The translations under genes were made by a program, and so were the position numbers. DNA of 64,000 nt from Streptomyces sp. SID8352 (GTDB lineage: Bacteria > Actinomycetota > Actinomycetes > Streptomycetales > Streptomycetaceae), in contig NZ_WWGX01000035.1 of assembly GCF_009862265.1 (NCBI RefSeq), forward strand, positions 210,946-274,945, given 5' to 3'. Below the pieces are notes generated by a model. It saw only the letters and a program-made list of their open reading frames with translations. It ran no database searches and was not told where the DNA came from. Below, one piece after another: positions 51,389-60,761 of the stretch; position 1 is the stretch's first letter, and each line of letters opens with the position of its first letter.

Positions 51389-53239
51389 TCACAGGTCGAG
51401 GGTGACGTCGTAGGACGAGAGCCAGTCGTTGAGCCACAGGGCGAGTTCGAGGCCGCCGCGGTTGTAGGGCAGGCTGACGTCCCCGGGGTCCGCGGCGGCC
51501 ACGCGCCGCGCCTTCTTCTGGTCGAGGAGCGGCAGGACGGGGGAGTCCCCGTCGGCCAGGACACCGGCGAGCCGGTGCCGCAGCGCCAGTTCGTAGCCCG
51601 GGTCCTGGGTGGCGGGGTACGGCGACTTGACGCGCTGCAGGATGGACGAGGGGAGCAGGTCGGCGACGGCCGCGCGCAGCAGGCTCTTCTCCCGGCCGTC
51701 GAAGGACTTCATCGCCCACGGGGTGTTGAAGACGTACTCGACCAGGCGGTGGTCGCAGAACGGCACCCGGACCTCCAGGCCGACGGCCATGCTCATCCTG
51801 TCCTTGCGGTCGAGCAGGATCTGGAGGAAGCGGGTGAGGTTGAGATGGGTCATCTCGCGCAGCCGTCGCTCACCGGGATCCTCGCCGGGCAGCACGGGCA
51901 CGTCGGCGAGGGCTTCCCGGTAGCGGGCCTGACGGTTGCCGGGGAGGTCGAGCTTCTCCTTGAGCCCGCGGTCCAGCAGGGACAGGCCGCTGAAGTAGCG
52001 GGCGGAGCCCGAGGTGTGCCAGGGGAAGGTGTCGGCCTCGATGGCGGCGGGGTTGCGGAACCACTGGTAGCCGCCGAACAGCTCGTCGGCCGCCTCGCCC
52101 GACAGCGCGACGGTGGACTGCTCGCGAACGGCCTGGAACAGCAGGTAGAGGGAGGGCCACATGTCGCCCCAGTAGGCGGGCGGCAGATCCACGGCTTCGA
52201 GGACCGCCGCGCGGACCGCGGGGTCGGACAGCCGCCCGCTGTCGAGGAGGACCTCGGTGTGATCGGCCGAGACGTGCCGCGCCAGCTCCGTGACGAAGGG
52301 CGCGTCGCGGGTCTCGCGCACCCCGTCGGCCTCGAACCGCTCGTCTCCGCCCGCGAAGTCGACGGAGAAGGAGTTCACCGGGCCGCCGCCCCCGGCGGCG
52401 AGGGCCCGCGCGGCGAGCGCGGTCACCGCCGACGAGTCCAGGCCCCCGGACAGCAGCGTGCACAGCGGCACGTCGGAGACCATCTGCCGGGTGACGGCGT
52501 CCTCGAGCAGACCACGCACGGTGGCGATGGTGGTGGCCAGGTCGTCCGTGTGCTCGCGGGCCTCCAGCCGCCAGTACCGGCGCTCGCGGTGGCCGTCCCT
52601 GCCGACCCGGACGAGCTGGCCCGGCCGCACCTCGCGCATGCCGTGGAAGACGGTCCGCCCGGGCGTCTTGAGCATGTCCAGCACCTCGCGCAGACCGTCG
52701 GCGCCGACGGTCCGGGGGGCGAGCGGATTGGCGAGGATCGCCTTGGGCTCCGAGCCGAACAGCACGCCGTGCGGGGTGGGAAGGTAGTAGAGCGGCTTGA
52801 CGCCCATCCGGTCGCGCAGGAGGAGGAGTTCCTCGGTGCGCGGATCCCAGACGGCCAGGGCGTACATGCCGTTCAGCCGGTCGGCCATGCCCTCCCCCCA
52901 CTCCAGATAGGCGCGGAGGACGACCTCGGTGTCGCTGCGGGTGCGGAAGCGGTGCCCGCGGGAGGCGAGTTCGGCACGCAGCTCGCGGAAGTTGTACACC
53001 TCCCCGCTGAAGGTCATGGCGGCCAGCACCCGGCCGTCCTCCTCGGCCGTCATGGGCTGCAGGCCGCCCTCGGGGTCGATGACCGCGAGCCGGCGGTGCC
53101 CCAGGGCGACGTGCTCGTCGAGCCAGACACCGCCGTCGTCCGGACCGCGGCGGGCCATGGTGGCCGTCATCGCCTCGACGGTCGCCCGTTCCCGGGGCAG
53201 GCTGAGCCGGTAGTCCACCCAGCCGGTGATTCCGCACAT
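51389..53239 (-). CDS. Asparagine synthetase B-type amidotransferase
   Basis: This 616-residue protein has an N-terminal class II glutaminase domain with Cys2 as nucleophile (MCGITGWVDY; RRGPDDGGVWL; SGEVYNFRELR) and a C-terminal synthetase domain with the ATP-pyrophosphatase loop SGGLDSSAVTAL. The ATG at 53239 is chosen so that Cys follows the initiator Met; the frame opens 7 codons earlier. Family members make asparagine or, in biosynthetic clusters, form other amides on a carboxylate. Placement between an ACP gene and a TrpB2-like gene suggests amidation of a pathway intermediate. Confidence 0.93.
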   Translation of the reverse strand: MCGITGWVDYRLSLPRERATVEAMTATMARRGPDDGGVWLDEHVALGHRRLAVIDPEGGLQPMTAEEDGRVLAAMTFSGEVYNFRELRAELASRGHRFRTRSDTEVVLRAYLEWGEGMADRLNGMYALAVWDPRTEELLLLRDRMGVKPLYYLPTPHGVLFGSEPKAILANPLAPRTVGADGLREVLDMLKTPGRTVFHGMREVRPGQLVRVGRDGHRERRYWRLEAREHTDDLATTIATVRGLLEDAVTRQMVSDVPLCTLLSGGLDSSAVTALAARALAAGGGGPVNSFSVDFAGGDERFEADGVRETRDAPFVTELARHVSADHTEVLLDSGRLSDPAVRAAVLEAVDLPPAYWGDMWPSLYLLFQAVREQSTVALSGEAADELFGGYQWFRNPAAIEADTFPWHTSGSARYFSGLSLLDRGLKEKLDLPGNRQARYREALADVPVLPGEDPGERRLREMTHLNLTRFLQILLDRKDRMSMAVGLEVRVPFCDHRLVEYVFNTPWAMKSFDGREKSLLRAAVADLLPSSILQRVKSPYPATQDPGYELALRHRLAGVLADGDSPVLPLLDQKKARRVAAADPGDVSLPYNRGGLELALWLNDWLSSYDVTLDL

Positions 53240-53300
53240 GGTGATCAGTCCTCTCCACACGGGGTGACCCGCCCGGGACCGGGCGGGCCGGCGGCGGTGC

Positions 53301-53552
53301 TCATCCGCTCACCCGGTCGTTGACGATCTTGATCAGGTCCCGCGGCGTCGGGGTCCTGCCCAGGACGTCCTCGGGCAGGACCACCCCGCACTGCCGCTCC
53401 AGCTTCACCACGGTGTTCAGCAGGGCGAGGGAGTCCAGGCCGAGTTCGGCGAAGGAGGTGTCGAGGTGCTCCTCGTCCAGCGGCACCACCTCCTCGTCGC
53501 CGGCGCACGAGGCGAGGATCGCGGCGAGGTCCTTGACGGTGAGTTCGGGCAT
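53301..53552 (-). CDS. Acyl carrier protein
   Basis: This 83-residue ACP has the phosphopantetheine serine at Ser41 in the motif ELGLDSLALLNTVV, and an acidic surface. The ATG at 53552 follows AAAGGA. It lies directly downstream of the ketosynthase and should carry the growing acyl chain. Confidence 0.93.
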   Translation of the reverse strand: MPELTVKDLAAILASCAGDEEVVPLDEEHLDTSFAELGLDSLALLNTVVKLERQCGVVLPEDVLGRTPTPRDLIKIVNDRVSG

Positions 53553-53623
53553 GGCGCGTCCTTTCCCGGCGCACTCGGCCGGAGGAGGTTCGAAGGGGGG
53601 AGGGGCGGGGCCCGCGGACCGGA

Positions 53624-54805
53624 TCACCGCGAGGAGCCCTCGCCGGTCGGGGCACGGAAGACGGCGGCACAGATGTTCCCGCCGAAGCCCAGCCCCACCT
53701 GCAGGGTGAGGCCCCCGGTGTGCGCGACCGCCCCCGGGGCGAGCTGGGAATGGGCGTCCCCGGCGGCCGGGACCGGCGCGGGCAGCACACCCTCTTCGTG
53801 GGCACGCGCCGTCGTCACCGTGTCCAGCAGCGGCGCGGCACCCATGGAGTGACCGAACATCGGCTTGAAACCGTAGGCGGTGGCCCGCGGGCCGAGACGG
53901 CCGAGGGCGGCCAGGTCCGCGTCGTAGCACTCACGGGTCCCGGTGCCGTGGGCGTTGTAGTAGCCGATGTCCGCCGCGCGGACACCGGCCCGCCCCAGGG
54001 CGTCGTCGACGGTCGTCAGGATGTGCCGGAAGGACGGCTCGATCGCGACGGGGTGGAAGGCGTCGTTGGCCAGACAGGAGGAGAGCAGCTCCAGATAGGG
54101 CTGCGCCTGGCGCGCGGGAGTCAGCACCAGCGCGGCCGCACCCTCACCGAGGACGAACCCGCGGGTGCCCTTCTGGAAGGGACGGCACACCTCGTGCGGG
54201 GGACGGTCGTGGATGAGCGGCCCCACCGACGCGCCCAGGCGCATCTCCTCGCCGTCGAAACCCACGTCCGCGCCGGTCACGATGACGTCCGTGGCGTCGC
54301 CGCAGGTCAGCAGGCGCTGTGCCAGGGTCAGGGCGTGCAGCCCGGAGGAACAGGCGGCACTGGTGACCACCGAGGGCCCGGTGAACCCGTACTTGATCAT
54401 CACGAGGGCGGGCGGGGTCGTCCAGGTCTGTTCCACATAGGAACTGCGGGGACTGATCCAGCCCGGGTCGAGGTAGCGGTTGCGGACGAGTTCGAGGTCG
54501 GCACGCGTCGTGGCGTGGACGATCGCGACCCGCTCGCCGGGCGTCCAGCCCCGGGCGAGGGCGTCCGTGACCGCCTCGTCCGCCGCGGCGAACGCGGCCC
54601 GCACATACCGGGTGTGGCCCACTTCCGGATCGCCGCCCTCGGGCACGCGGGCGAACCAGCACGGGTCGGGAAACCGTCCGCCCAGGCCATGGTGCAGCCG
54701 GGCACTGGACTCTCCCGTGGCCAGACCGGACCAGAGTTCCTTCATCCCCCAGCCGTATCCCGACACGGCTCCGATGCCGACGATGCCGGCGGCGGTGAGT
54801 TGCAT
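53624..54805 (-). CDS. Beta-ketoacyl synthase (KAS I/II-type)
   Basis: This 393-residue ketosynthase has a complete active site: Cys152 in TSAACSSGLHAL, His286 in NAHGTGTREC, Lys314 and His319 in FKPMFGHSMGAAP. The ATG at 54805 is chosen because AGGAG lies 5 bases upstream. It is a stand-alone condensing enzyme with an ACP and no acyltransferase, ketoreductase, dehydratase or chain-length-factor partner nearby. That suggests one condensation on an ACP-bound acid, or borrowing of fatty acid synthase partners. Confidence 0.93.
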   Translation of the reverse strand: MQLTAAGIVGIGAVSGYGWGMKELWSGLATGESSARLHHGLGGRFPDPCWFARVPEGGDPEVGHTRYVRAAFAAADEAVTDALARGWTPGERVAIVHATTRADLELVRNRYLDPGWISPRSSYVEQTWTTPPALVMIKYGFTGPSVVTSAACSSGLHALTLAQRLLTCGDATDVIVTGADVGFDGEEMRLGASVGPLIHDRPPHEVCRPFQKGTRGFVLGEGAAALVLTPARQAQPYLELLSSCLANDAFHPVAIEPSFRHILTTVDDALGRAGVRAADIGYYNAHGTGTRECYDADLAALGRLGPRATAYGFKPMFGHSMGAAPLLDTVTTARAHEEGVLPAPVPAAGDAHSQLAPGAVAHTGGLTLQVGLGFGGNICAAVFRAPTGEGSSR

Positions 54806-54821
54806 GTCCACTCCTTGGCAC

Positions 54822-55937
54822 TCACTTGTGGGCGACGACGAGGCCGTTGGCCCCGGGGGCCTCCACGACCAGCCCGACGCGTTCGACGGACCGGAAACCC
54901 GCCTCGGCCAGCCAGGTCTCGTACTCGCGGCGCGTGCGATTGGCGCCGCCGGCGGTGTGCACCAGCATGTTCAGGCTCATCAGCGCGGCCGTCTGCGGGC
55001 CGGTGCCGTCGTCGTCGACGAACGCCTCGGCCACCACCAGCGCCCCGCCCTTCTCCAACGCCCGCAGACAGAGCCCCAGAACAGCGCGGCAGCCCGGCTC
55101 GTCCCACATGTGCAGGATGTTGGAGACCAGCATCACGTCGTGGCCGGCGGGCAGCTCACTCGCGGTGAGCAGGTCACCGTCCCGGGTCCCGATCCGGCCG
55201 GCGTACCCGTCGCGGGCGATCCGCTCCCGGGCGAGCCCGCACACCGAGGGCAGGTCGTACACGGTCGCCGACAGCCCCGGATTGCTCCGGCACAGCTCCA
55301 GGCTGAAATCGCCCTGGCCGCCACCGAGATCGAGCAGCCTCCGGAAACGCGAGAAGTCGTACGACCGGGCCACGGCCTCCGCGGTGAACGCGGAACCCGA
55401 CGACATGCCCCTCCAGAACAACGGGTCCCGGTCGGCCTCGTCGGCGGCGAACCGCCGCTCCGCCTGCGGAACACGCCCCGCGGTACCGTCCGCGCGCAGC
55501 ACGTCCGGCAACTCCGCCCAGGACCGGTACTGCTGCTGCTCCACCAGGCGGACGAAGTCCCCGAAGTAGTGGGGACGCCCGGCCACCAGGTACCGCGCGG
55601 CGAGCGGGCTGTTGCCGTAGCCCGCGGCGCTGCGCTCGACGAGCCCGAACGAGGCGCACGCGGCCAGCAGCATCCCCGCCGGCCGCTCCCGCAGACCGAG
55701 CAGCTCCGCGCACCGGGACACGGAGAGCGGGCCGTGCGCCGCCAGCGCGTCGAAGAGCTCCAGCCGCACGGCCGACGCCAGCACCTGGGAGGCACGGAAC
55801 CCGTCCAGCAACCGCATCAGCGGCATCGGCGTGGCCCCGGCGGCCGCCTCGCCCCCCGTCTTCCCGGCACTCGGCACCGCGGTGACCACGGCCGGCGCCC
55901 CGGCCGGAGCGCCGACCCCACCGATATGGCCGCTCAC
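54822..55937 (-). CDS. O-methyltransferase (plant/actinobacterial Methyltransf_2 type)
   Basis: This 371-residue protein has an N-terminal dimerisation winged helix (LASAVRLELFDALAAHG; LLGLRERPAGMLLAACASFG) and a SAM-binding domain (FRRLLDLGGGQGDFSLELCR; VSNILHMWDEPGCRAVLGLC; GGALVVAEAFVDDDG). Members methylate hydroxyl groups on aromatic or polyketide scaffolds. The start overlaps the preceding methyltransferase stop (ATGA) and its stop is 16 bases before the ketosynthase start. Confidence 0.9.
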   Translation of the reverse strand: MSGHIGGVGAPAGAPAVVTAVPSAGKTGGEAAAGATPMPLMRLLDGFRASQVLASAVRLELFDALAAHGPLSVSRCAELLGLRERPAGMLLAACASFGLVERSAAGYGNSPLAARYLVAGRPHYFGDFVRLVEQQQYRSWAELPDVLRADGTAGRVPQAERRFAADEADRDPLFWRGMSSGSAFTAEAVARSYDFSRFRRLLDLGGGQGDFSLELCRSNPGLSATVYDLPSVCGLARERIARDGYAGRIGTRDGDLLTASELPAGHDVMLVSNILHMWDEPGCRAVLGLCLRALEKGGALVVAEAFVDDDGTGPQTAALMSLNMLVHTAGGANRTRREYETWLAEAGFRSVERVGLVVEAPGANGLVVAHK

Positions 55938-56479
55938 CGGCTCTGGCCGGGCTTGACGGCGAACAGCTCCTCGCCCTCCTCCCGGGGCCGCCAGCCGCCC
56001 AGCAGCTCACGGACCTCCGCCTCCTCGCCGCCCAGCTTCATGTTGCTGACGATCAGCAGCCCACCCGGGCGCAGCGCCCGGGCCAGCACCTCGACCTCGG
56101 CGACGCTCACCTCCATGCCGTCGAAGAAGGCGAGGTCGGCCCCACCCGCGGGCAGCTCCGCGAACACGTCGACGGCCTCACCCGTCACACAGCTCACCCG
56201 GTCGGCCAGCCCCCGCTCACCGAGATGCTTCTGCGCCAGCTCCGTGTGGACCGGGTCGCGGTCCACGGTGTGCACACGGGCCCCGGCACCGGCCAGGCAC
56301 GCGGCGGAGTACCCGAGCGAGGTGCCGATCTCCACGGCGGTACGCGCACCGGCGTCGACGGCCCAGGCCGCCAGCCGTGCGCCGTCCCCGAAGGGGTGAG
56401 AGCCGCACCCGTGGGCCCGTTGGTGGGCGAGGGTGGCGTCCTTGAGATCCGACAACGGATCCTGCACAGCAGATCGCAT
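55934..56479 (-). CDS. Small class I SAM methyltransferase (caffeoyl-CoA OMT-like)
   Basis: This 181-residue protein has SAM motif I TAVEIGTSLGYSAACLAGAG, VHTVDRDPVHTELA, DLAFFDGMEVSVAEVEVLAR and GGLLIVSNMKLGG, as in small O-methyltransferases of the CCoAOMT/YrrM group, though the metal-binding residues are not clearly all present. ATG 56479 follows AAGGTC; an earlier in-frame ATG at 56527 adds 16 residues. First gene of the six-gene leftward operon. Confidence 0.85.
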   Translation of the reverse strand: MRSAVQDPLSDLKDATLAHQRAHGCGSHPFGDGARLAAWAVDAGARTAVEIGTSLGYSAACLAGAGARVHTVDRDPVHTELAQKHLGERGLADRVSCVTGEAVDVFAELPAGGADLAFFDGMEVSVAEVEVLARALRPGGLLIVSNMKLGGEEAEVRELLGGWRPREEGEELFAVKPGQSR

Positions 56480-57284
56480 GGGAAGACCTTCCGAGGATGG
56501 GGATGCGGGCGCCCGCGCGGCGGACATGACGCCTGCGTGCGTTCAGGGGAAAGAAGGCAGAAGGCCGCGGCTGACGCGTCGGCGCCCGGCCGAACACAGA
56601 CCTCACCTGCCCTGCCACGACCACACAAACACCGTCACCGGCGGGCGGCACATTGAAGCGGCTGGTCAGGCGACACAATCCGGCGCATTGGAGGACGGGA
56701 CACGGCGAAACCCCAGCTCAGCCGCCCCGCCCCCGCCTCGGCCCCACCGGGTCCGGTGGAAGCGGCGACCGGCCTCCCGGACGAGACCGCCGGACAGACG
56801 GCGGACGTCATACGGCGGACGACCGGCCTCCGTCCGCGGCGCCCATGCCCGGAGCACACCGGGCGCGGGCCCCCACCCCGGCAGCCCGCCCCGGTCCGGG
56901 GTGCTCCGCGGCAGCCGAGGGCTCCGGGGCCACGGGCACCGGATGCCCCCGGCTCACCCGGGCGGGGGCGGGCCGATCGCTGCCCCGGCCCCCGACCCCC
57001 GGCCCCCGCACGCAGCCGTGCCCCGTGCGGCAGCACGCCGCGGGCACTTCCCGGACGGGGCCGGACGGGGACGGACGGTGGACGGCGGACGCGGCCCGGC
57101 GGTCCCGCGGACCCTCCGCGGCCGGCCGCCGGGTTCGTCACCGATGATGATCACGTCGCGTCCGTTCGCGCGGGGTTCGCGGACGCCGTGCTCCTCCGGT
57201 CCGTTCCAGAGCCGGTCGAGACCACGCGCTCCGGGGGAGAAGCCGTCGGAGCCGGACCGGCCCCGTGTGAAAGGCGGATCGCTG
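56480..57284. other. Divergent promoter region of the KS operon and nitroreductase
   Basis: About 800 bases without a recognisable gene. The stretch 56600-56720 is less GC-rich and is the likeliest site for the leftward promoter. I find no convincing hexamers or palindrome. Pro/Ala/Arg-rich frames fill the rest. Confidence 0.45.
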
Positions 57285-57824
57285 ATGGATGCGGCACACC
57301 CTCCTGTCTCGGCACTGACGTCCATGAGGGCGAGTCGGTGGTTCACCGCGCAACCGGTCACCGACGAAGAACTGCGCCAGGTGCTGGAGGCCGGGCGCTG
57401 GACCGGATCGGCCCGCAACCGGCAGCCCTGGCGCTTCGTGGTGGTACGCAGCCGTGCGGTCCGCCGGGAGCTGTCGGGCCTCGGTTCCTACGCCGGGCAC
57501 CTGGCGACCGCGCCGGTGGTGGTCGCACTGGGCGTCGACGAGGACGCGGGCGGCGAGGACGCCCAGTTCGACGCAGGCCGCGCCGCACAGAACCTGATGC
57601 TCGCCGCCCACCTGCAGGGACTGGGCAGTTGCCCCGCGTCCTTCTTCCCCGCCGTGAACGCCGACCGGGCCGGTCGGCTCTGCGGACTGGAGCACCCCTG
57701 GCGGGTGCGCACCGCGATCTCCATGGGCCGCCCGGCCCCGGCACCCGCCGGCAGGTCCGCGATCCCCGCGGGGCGCCTGCCCCTGGCCGAACTCGTCACC
57801 GAGATCAGCGATTCGCCGTACTGA
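57285..57824 (+). CDS. Nitroreductase-family FMN oxidoreductase
   Basis: This 179-residue protein has MRASRWFTAQPVTDEELRQV and the FMN-contacting GSARNRQPWRFVVVRS, a middle region NLMLAAHLQGLGSCPASF and a C-terminal LAELV. It is a compact nitroreductase-like protein that reduces flavin-bound substrates with NAD(P)H. ATG 57285 follows AAAGGCGG. It is divergent from the ketosynthase operon and may be a tailoring enzyme for it or an unrelated gene. Confidence 0.87.
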   Translation: MDAAHPPVSALTSMRASRWFTAQPVTDEELRQVLEAGRWTGSARNRQPWRFVVVRSRAVRRELSGLGSYAGHLATAPVVVALGVDEDAGGEDAQFDAGRAAQNLMLAAHLQGLGSCPASFFPAVNADRAGRLCGLEHPWRVRTAISMGRPAPAPAGRSAIPAGRLPLAELVTEISDSPY

Positions 57825-58187
57825 GCGCCGGGAGCCCGGCGGCTTCCCGGAGGACGTCCGGCCCGGGTGCCGGTCACGGCCGGGCACCGGCCCGTCCCGC
57901 CGCACCGTCGGCGCACCGCCCGGCCCCGCCCGCCCGGCCCCGCCCGCCCGGCCACCGGCCGAGCGTCGCTCCGTCGCCCCGGCCCGGCCGGAACCGGCTG
58001 CCCGCCGAGCCCCCCGTACTGACGGGGCGTCAGCACCCGCTCCGGCCTCCGGGGCCCGCCCCCCCCCGGGACCGTCGGCAGACCCGGCCCCGCGGGAGGG
58101 CGGCCGGCGGCCGCCCTCCGGTATGACCGGCCGCGTTCGGACCGGAGCCCCGTCCCCCCGGGGCCGGCCGATGACGGACGGCGGACC
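57825..58187. other. Convergent gap with terminator
   Basis: A 363-base gap between the convergent nitroreductase and DeoR genes. A GC-rich imperfect tandem repeat (GCCCGGCCCC units near 57915-57955) and the hairpin at 58095-58119 are the only structures seen. Confidence 0.55.
58095..58119. terminator. Hairpin between nitroreductase and deoR
   Basis: Perfect 11-base arms (58095-58105 and 58109-58119) with a 3-base loop, placed between two convergent genes. Confidence 0.7.
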
Positions 58188-58988
58188 CTAGGCCTCCGGC
58201 CCCGGGCTGAGGATCCTGATCCCGATCTCCTCGAAGGGACGGGTCACCTCCTCGGGCACACCGCCCTCGACGGACAGGTGCGTCAGGGCGCTCGCGGGCG
58301 CGACGGTGAACGGCCCGCCGGTGCCGAGCTTGTTCGCGACGGCGAGGCCGACGACCCTGTTGGCCGCGCCCACCATGGCCGCGCGCACCTGCGCCTCGTC
58401 GTAGTACGGCGATGTGACGCCCTGGGTGATGTTGAGCCCCCAGATCCCGAGGAAGCAGATGTCGGCGGAGATCCTGCCGTACGTCTCCACCGGGAGGGCC
58501 CCGACGGCCACCCGTGAGTGGGGGTCGAGCCGGCCGCCGATGAGGATGGTCTCCCGGACGGACCGGTGCAGCAGTTCGTCGGCGATCGCGGGGCTGTGGG
58601 TGATGAAGGTCGCGGGATACCCGGCGGGCAGGGCACGGACCAGGGCGGCCGTGGTGCTGCCGCCGTCGATGATGACGACGTCGTCCTCGGCGACGAGGGC
58701 CAGCGCGGCGAGCGCGCTCTGCTTCTTCTCCCCGATTCCGCTGCCCTCGCGTTCCTCGTAGCTCTTCGGGACGTGCGAGGCGAGCACGGCGCCGCCGTGC
58801 ACACGCTGCAGCGCCCCCGCGTCGGCCAGCTCGTCGAGATCGCGCCGGATGGTGTAGGCGGAGACCTTGAACAGCTCGCCCAGGGCGCCCGCGTGCACCT
58901 GCCCGGACCTTTTGAGCATGGCGAGGATGCGTTCGTGCCGCTGGGACTTCAGGAGGGTCTCATCGGTTGCGTTTCCCTGCGTTTCCAT
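58188..58988 (-). CDS. DeoR-family transcriptional repressor
   Basis: This 266-residue protein has the DeoR helix-turn-helix (RHERILAMLKRSGQVHAGAL, FKVSAYTIRRDLDELADAG, RVHGGAVL) and a sugar-phosphate-sensing domain (DDVVIIDGGSTTAALVRAL; ETILIGGRLDPHSRVAVG; ADICFLGIWGLNITQGVTSP). It is divergent from a membrane protein/TIM-barrel/sugar-kinase operon and probably represses it until the phosphorylated sugar appears. Confidence 0.93.
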   Translation of the reverse strand: METQGNATDETLLKSQRHERILAMLKRSGQVHAGALGELFKVSAYTIRRDLDELADAGALQRVHGGAVLASHVPKSYEEREGSGIGEKKQSALAALALVAEDDVVIIDGGSTTAALVRALPAGYPATFITHSPAIADELLHRSVRETILIGGRLDPHSRVAVGALPVETYGRISADICFLGIWGLNITQGVTSPYYDEAQVRAAMVGAANRVVGLAVANKLGTGGPFTVAPASALTHLSVEGGVPEEVTRPFEEIGIRILSPGPEA

Positions 58989-59078
58989 GCGGTCACTGTT
59001 CCCTTTCGTGCGAGCTCTCGCAAGTCAGTGCGCCCTAAACATTGCCAACATGCCCGTTTAGCCCTACGGTGAGCCGCC

Positions 59079-59107
59079 ATACGCAACCTTGCGAACGAAT
59101 ACGCAAC
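59079..59107. promoter_or_regulatory. Direct repeats in the deoR control region
   Basis: ATACGCAAC occurs twice (59079-59087 and 59099-59107), offset by 20 bases, with CGCAA-CC-TTGCG as an inverted repeat between them (59082-59093). DeoR proteins often bind such repeats. The sites lie just upstream of the operon start at 59129. Confidence 0.5.
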
Positions 59108-59128
59108 ATGCATACAGTGGAGGCAGGC

Positions 59129-60025
59129 ATGGACGCAGCAACACTGTTGACGGCGTTCGCCGGCGGCGCGTTCGGAGCGGCGATCGGTGCGCTGGCGGCA
59201 TTCATCTTCTGCGGGATCGCTCTGATCGCCGGAATCTCGATCGTCCTCGCGGGCGGCAGCCCCGCGTTTCTGGACGTGGTGGCCAACGGACCCCTGTTCG
59301 GCCCCCACGTCGCCTTCGCGGGCGGGGTCGCCGCGGCCGCCTACGCCATGCGCCGCGAACACATCACCGACGGAAAGGACATCGCCTTCTCCCTGGCCGA
59401 ACTGGGCAGGGCCGGCCCCCTCCTGATCGGAGGACTGTTCGGCCTCGCCGGGCAGACGGTCATGGGGCTGTGGGGCGACACACTGAACCAGTACACCAAC
59501 GCGACCGCCCTCATCGTCGTCGTCCTGGGCGTGGCGGCCCGTCTGCTCTTCGGCCACCACGGCCTGTTCGGCCATCTGCCACCCGGCACATCCCTGCGTC
59601 GGCGCTTCAGACCCACCGCCGACGAGGCGTGGGTCCCGCACCAGTCCCGCATGTCGCAGGCGGCGCTCCTCGGAGTGGTCGCGGGCCTGCCGGCCTCCTA
59701 CGCCACCCTCGCACTGGCCGAGGCCCGGCCCGAACTGGGCTCGGCCGCCGTCGGACTCGGATTCGCCGTGTCCGCCGTCTCCCTCGGCTTCGCCGCCGTG
59801 GGAAAGGGGGTGCCGGTCACCCACCACATGACGCTCACGGCCGCGACCGCGGCACACCTGAGCGGTTCCGTCCTCGTGGGGGCCGCGGTCGGGGGCGCCG
59901 CCGGGCTGCTCGGGGAGTTCTGGGCCAGGACGGTCCAGAACCACGGGGACACCCACATCGACCCCCCGGCCGGTGCGATCTGGACCCTGACCAGCGTCGT
60001 CCTCGCCGCCCACGCCCTGACCTGA
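59129..60025 (+). CDS. Multi-pass membrane protein, putative sugar permease
   Basis: This 298-residue protein has about eight or nine hydrophobic segments, for example AFAGGAFGAAIGALAAFIF, GPLLIGGLFGLAGQTVMGLW, ALIVVVLGVAARLLF and AGAIWTLTSVVLAAHAL. ATG 59129 follows GGAGG. I do not recognise a named family, but its position with a DeoR repressor and an FGGY kinase suggests a role in uptake of the kinase substrate. No ABC or PTS components accompany it. Confidence 0.75.
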   Translation: MDAATLLTAFAGGAFGAAIGALAAFIFCGIALIAGISIVLAGGSPAFLDVVANGPLFGPHVAFAGGVAAAAYAMRREHITDGKDIAFSLAELGRAGPLLIGGLFGLAGQTVMGLWGDTLNQYTNATALIVVVLGVAARLLFGHHGLFGHLPPGTSLRRRFRPTADEAWVPHQSRMSQAALLGVVAGLPASYATLALAEARPELGSAAVGLGFAVSAVSLGFAAVGKGVPVTHHMTLTAATAAHLSGSVLVGAAVGGAAGLLGEFWARTVQNHGDTHIDPPAGAIWTLTSVVLAAHALT

Positions 60026-60060
60026 TCCCTGTTTCCCGCAACGAGAAGAGAAGACCCACC

Positions 60061-60735
60061 ATGATCACCCAGTTCATGCTCACCAAGCACGACGTCACCA
60101 TCCCGGACGCGCACGAGGTCTACGCCGCCGTCACCGCTTCGCTCACCGCCGAGGAACTGCCCTACGTCGGCTTCAAGAACGTCGGCCACTCCCTCGCCGA
60201 CCTCGCGAGGCTGGGCGAACGCATCGTGGCGGACGGGCGCAGGCTGGTGGTCGAGGTCGTCGGCGCCGACCCCGGGTCGGAACGCGAGGCCGCCCGGCTG
60301 GCCCTGCGGCTCGGGGCGGACATCATCATCGGGGGCACCCACACCGACGCCGTGCTCGAAGTCATCGAGGGCTCGCCGATCGGCTACTACCCCGCCGTCG
60401 GAGACCTCAACAGCCTGCCCGGCAGACTGGGAGGGACCATCGACGAGATCGTCTCCGGCTGCGAGAAGCTCGTCGCCACCGAAGGCGTCACCGGAACCAT
60501 GCTGCTGGGCTACCGCTACACCGGTGACGTCGACCTCCTGCTCCGGGAGGTCGCATCGGTGCAGGGCCTCCAGGTGGTCAACGCGGGCTCGGTCGACAGC
60601 CGGGAACGCATCCGGCGCCTCGCCGACCTGGACTTCTGGGCCTTCACCATCGGCAGTGCCGTGCTCGACTCGGCCCTGCCCGCCGCACCCTCGCTCGCCG
60701 CGCAGCTGCGGTGGGCCATCGACACCGCGATCTGA
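60061..60735 (+). CDS. TIM-barrel protein, probable phosphosugar-metabolising enzyme
   Basis: This 224-residue protein shows repeating beta-strand/helix units and a C-terminal phosphate-binding pattern VNAGSVDSRERIRRL followed by FWAFTIGSAVLDSA, typical of ribulose-phosphate-binding barrels. Conserved-looking segments are YVGFKNVGHSLADL, VEVVGADPGSEREAA and DIIIGGTHTD. No specific family is recognised. It lies between the membrane protein and the kinase, so an aldolase or isomerase acting on the phosphorylated sugar is plausible. Confidence 0.75.
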   Translation: MITQFMLTKHDVTIPDAHEVYAAVTASLTAEELPYVGFKNVGHSLADLARLGERIVADGRRLVVEVVGADPGSEREAARLALRLGADIIIGGTHTDAVLEVIEGSPIGYYPAVGDLNSLPGRLGGTIDEIVSGCEKLVATEGVTGTMLLGYRYTGDVDLLLREVASVQGLQVVNAGSVDSRERIRRLADLDFWAFTIGSAVLDSALPAAPSLAAQLRWAIDTAI

Positions 60736-60761
60736 CCAGCGAACATGTCAAGGAGGACATG

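Noticed and set aside
49242..51719. 825-codon leftward frame covering the 8-base repeat and the TrpB2-like gene
   Set aside because: It is in another frame from the clear TrpB2-like protein and is low-complexity throughout.
59089..59118. TTGCGA-18-TACAGT promoter-like pair before the membrane protein gene
   Set aside because: The resulting transcript would start after the GGAGG ribosome site, so the pair does not fit the gene start; only the repeats are reported.
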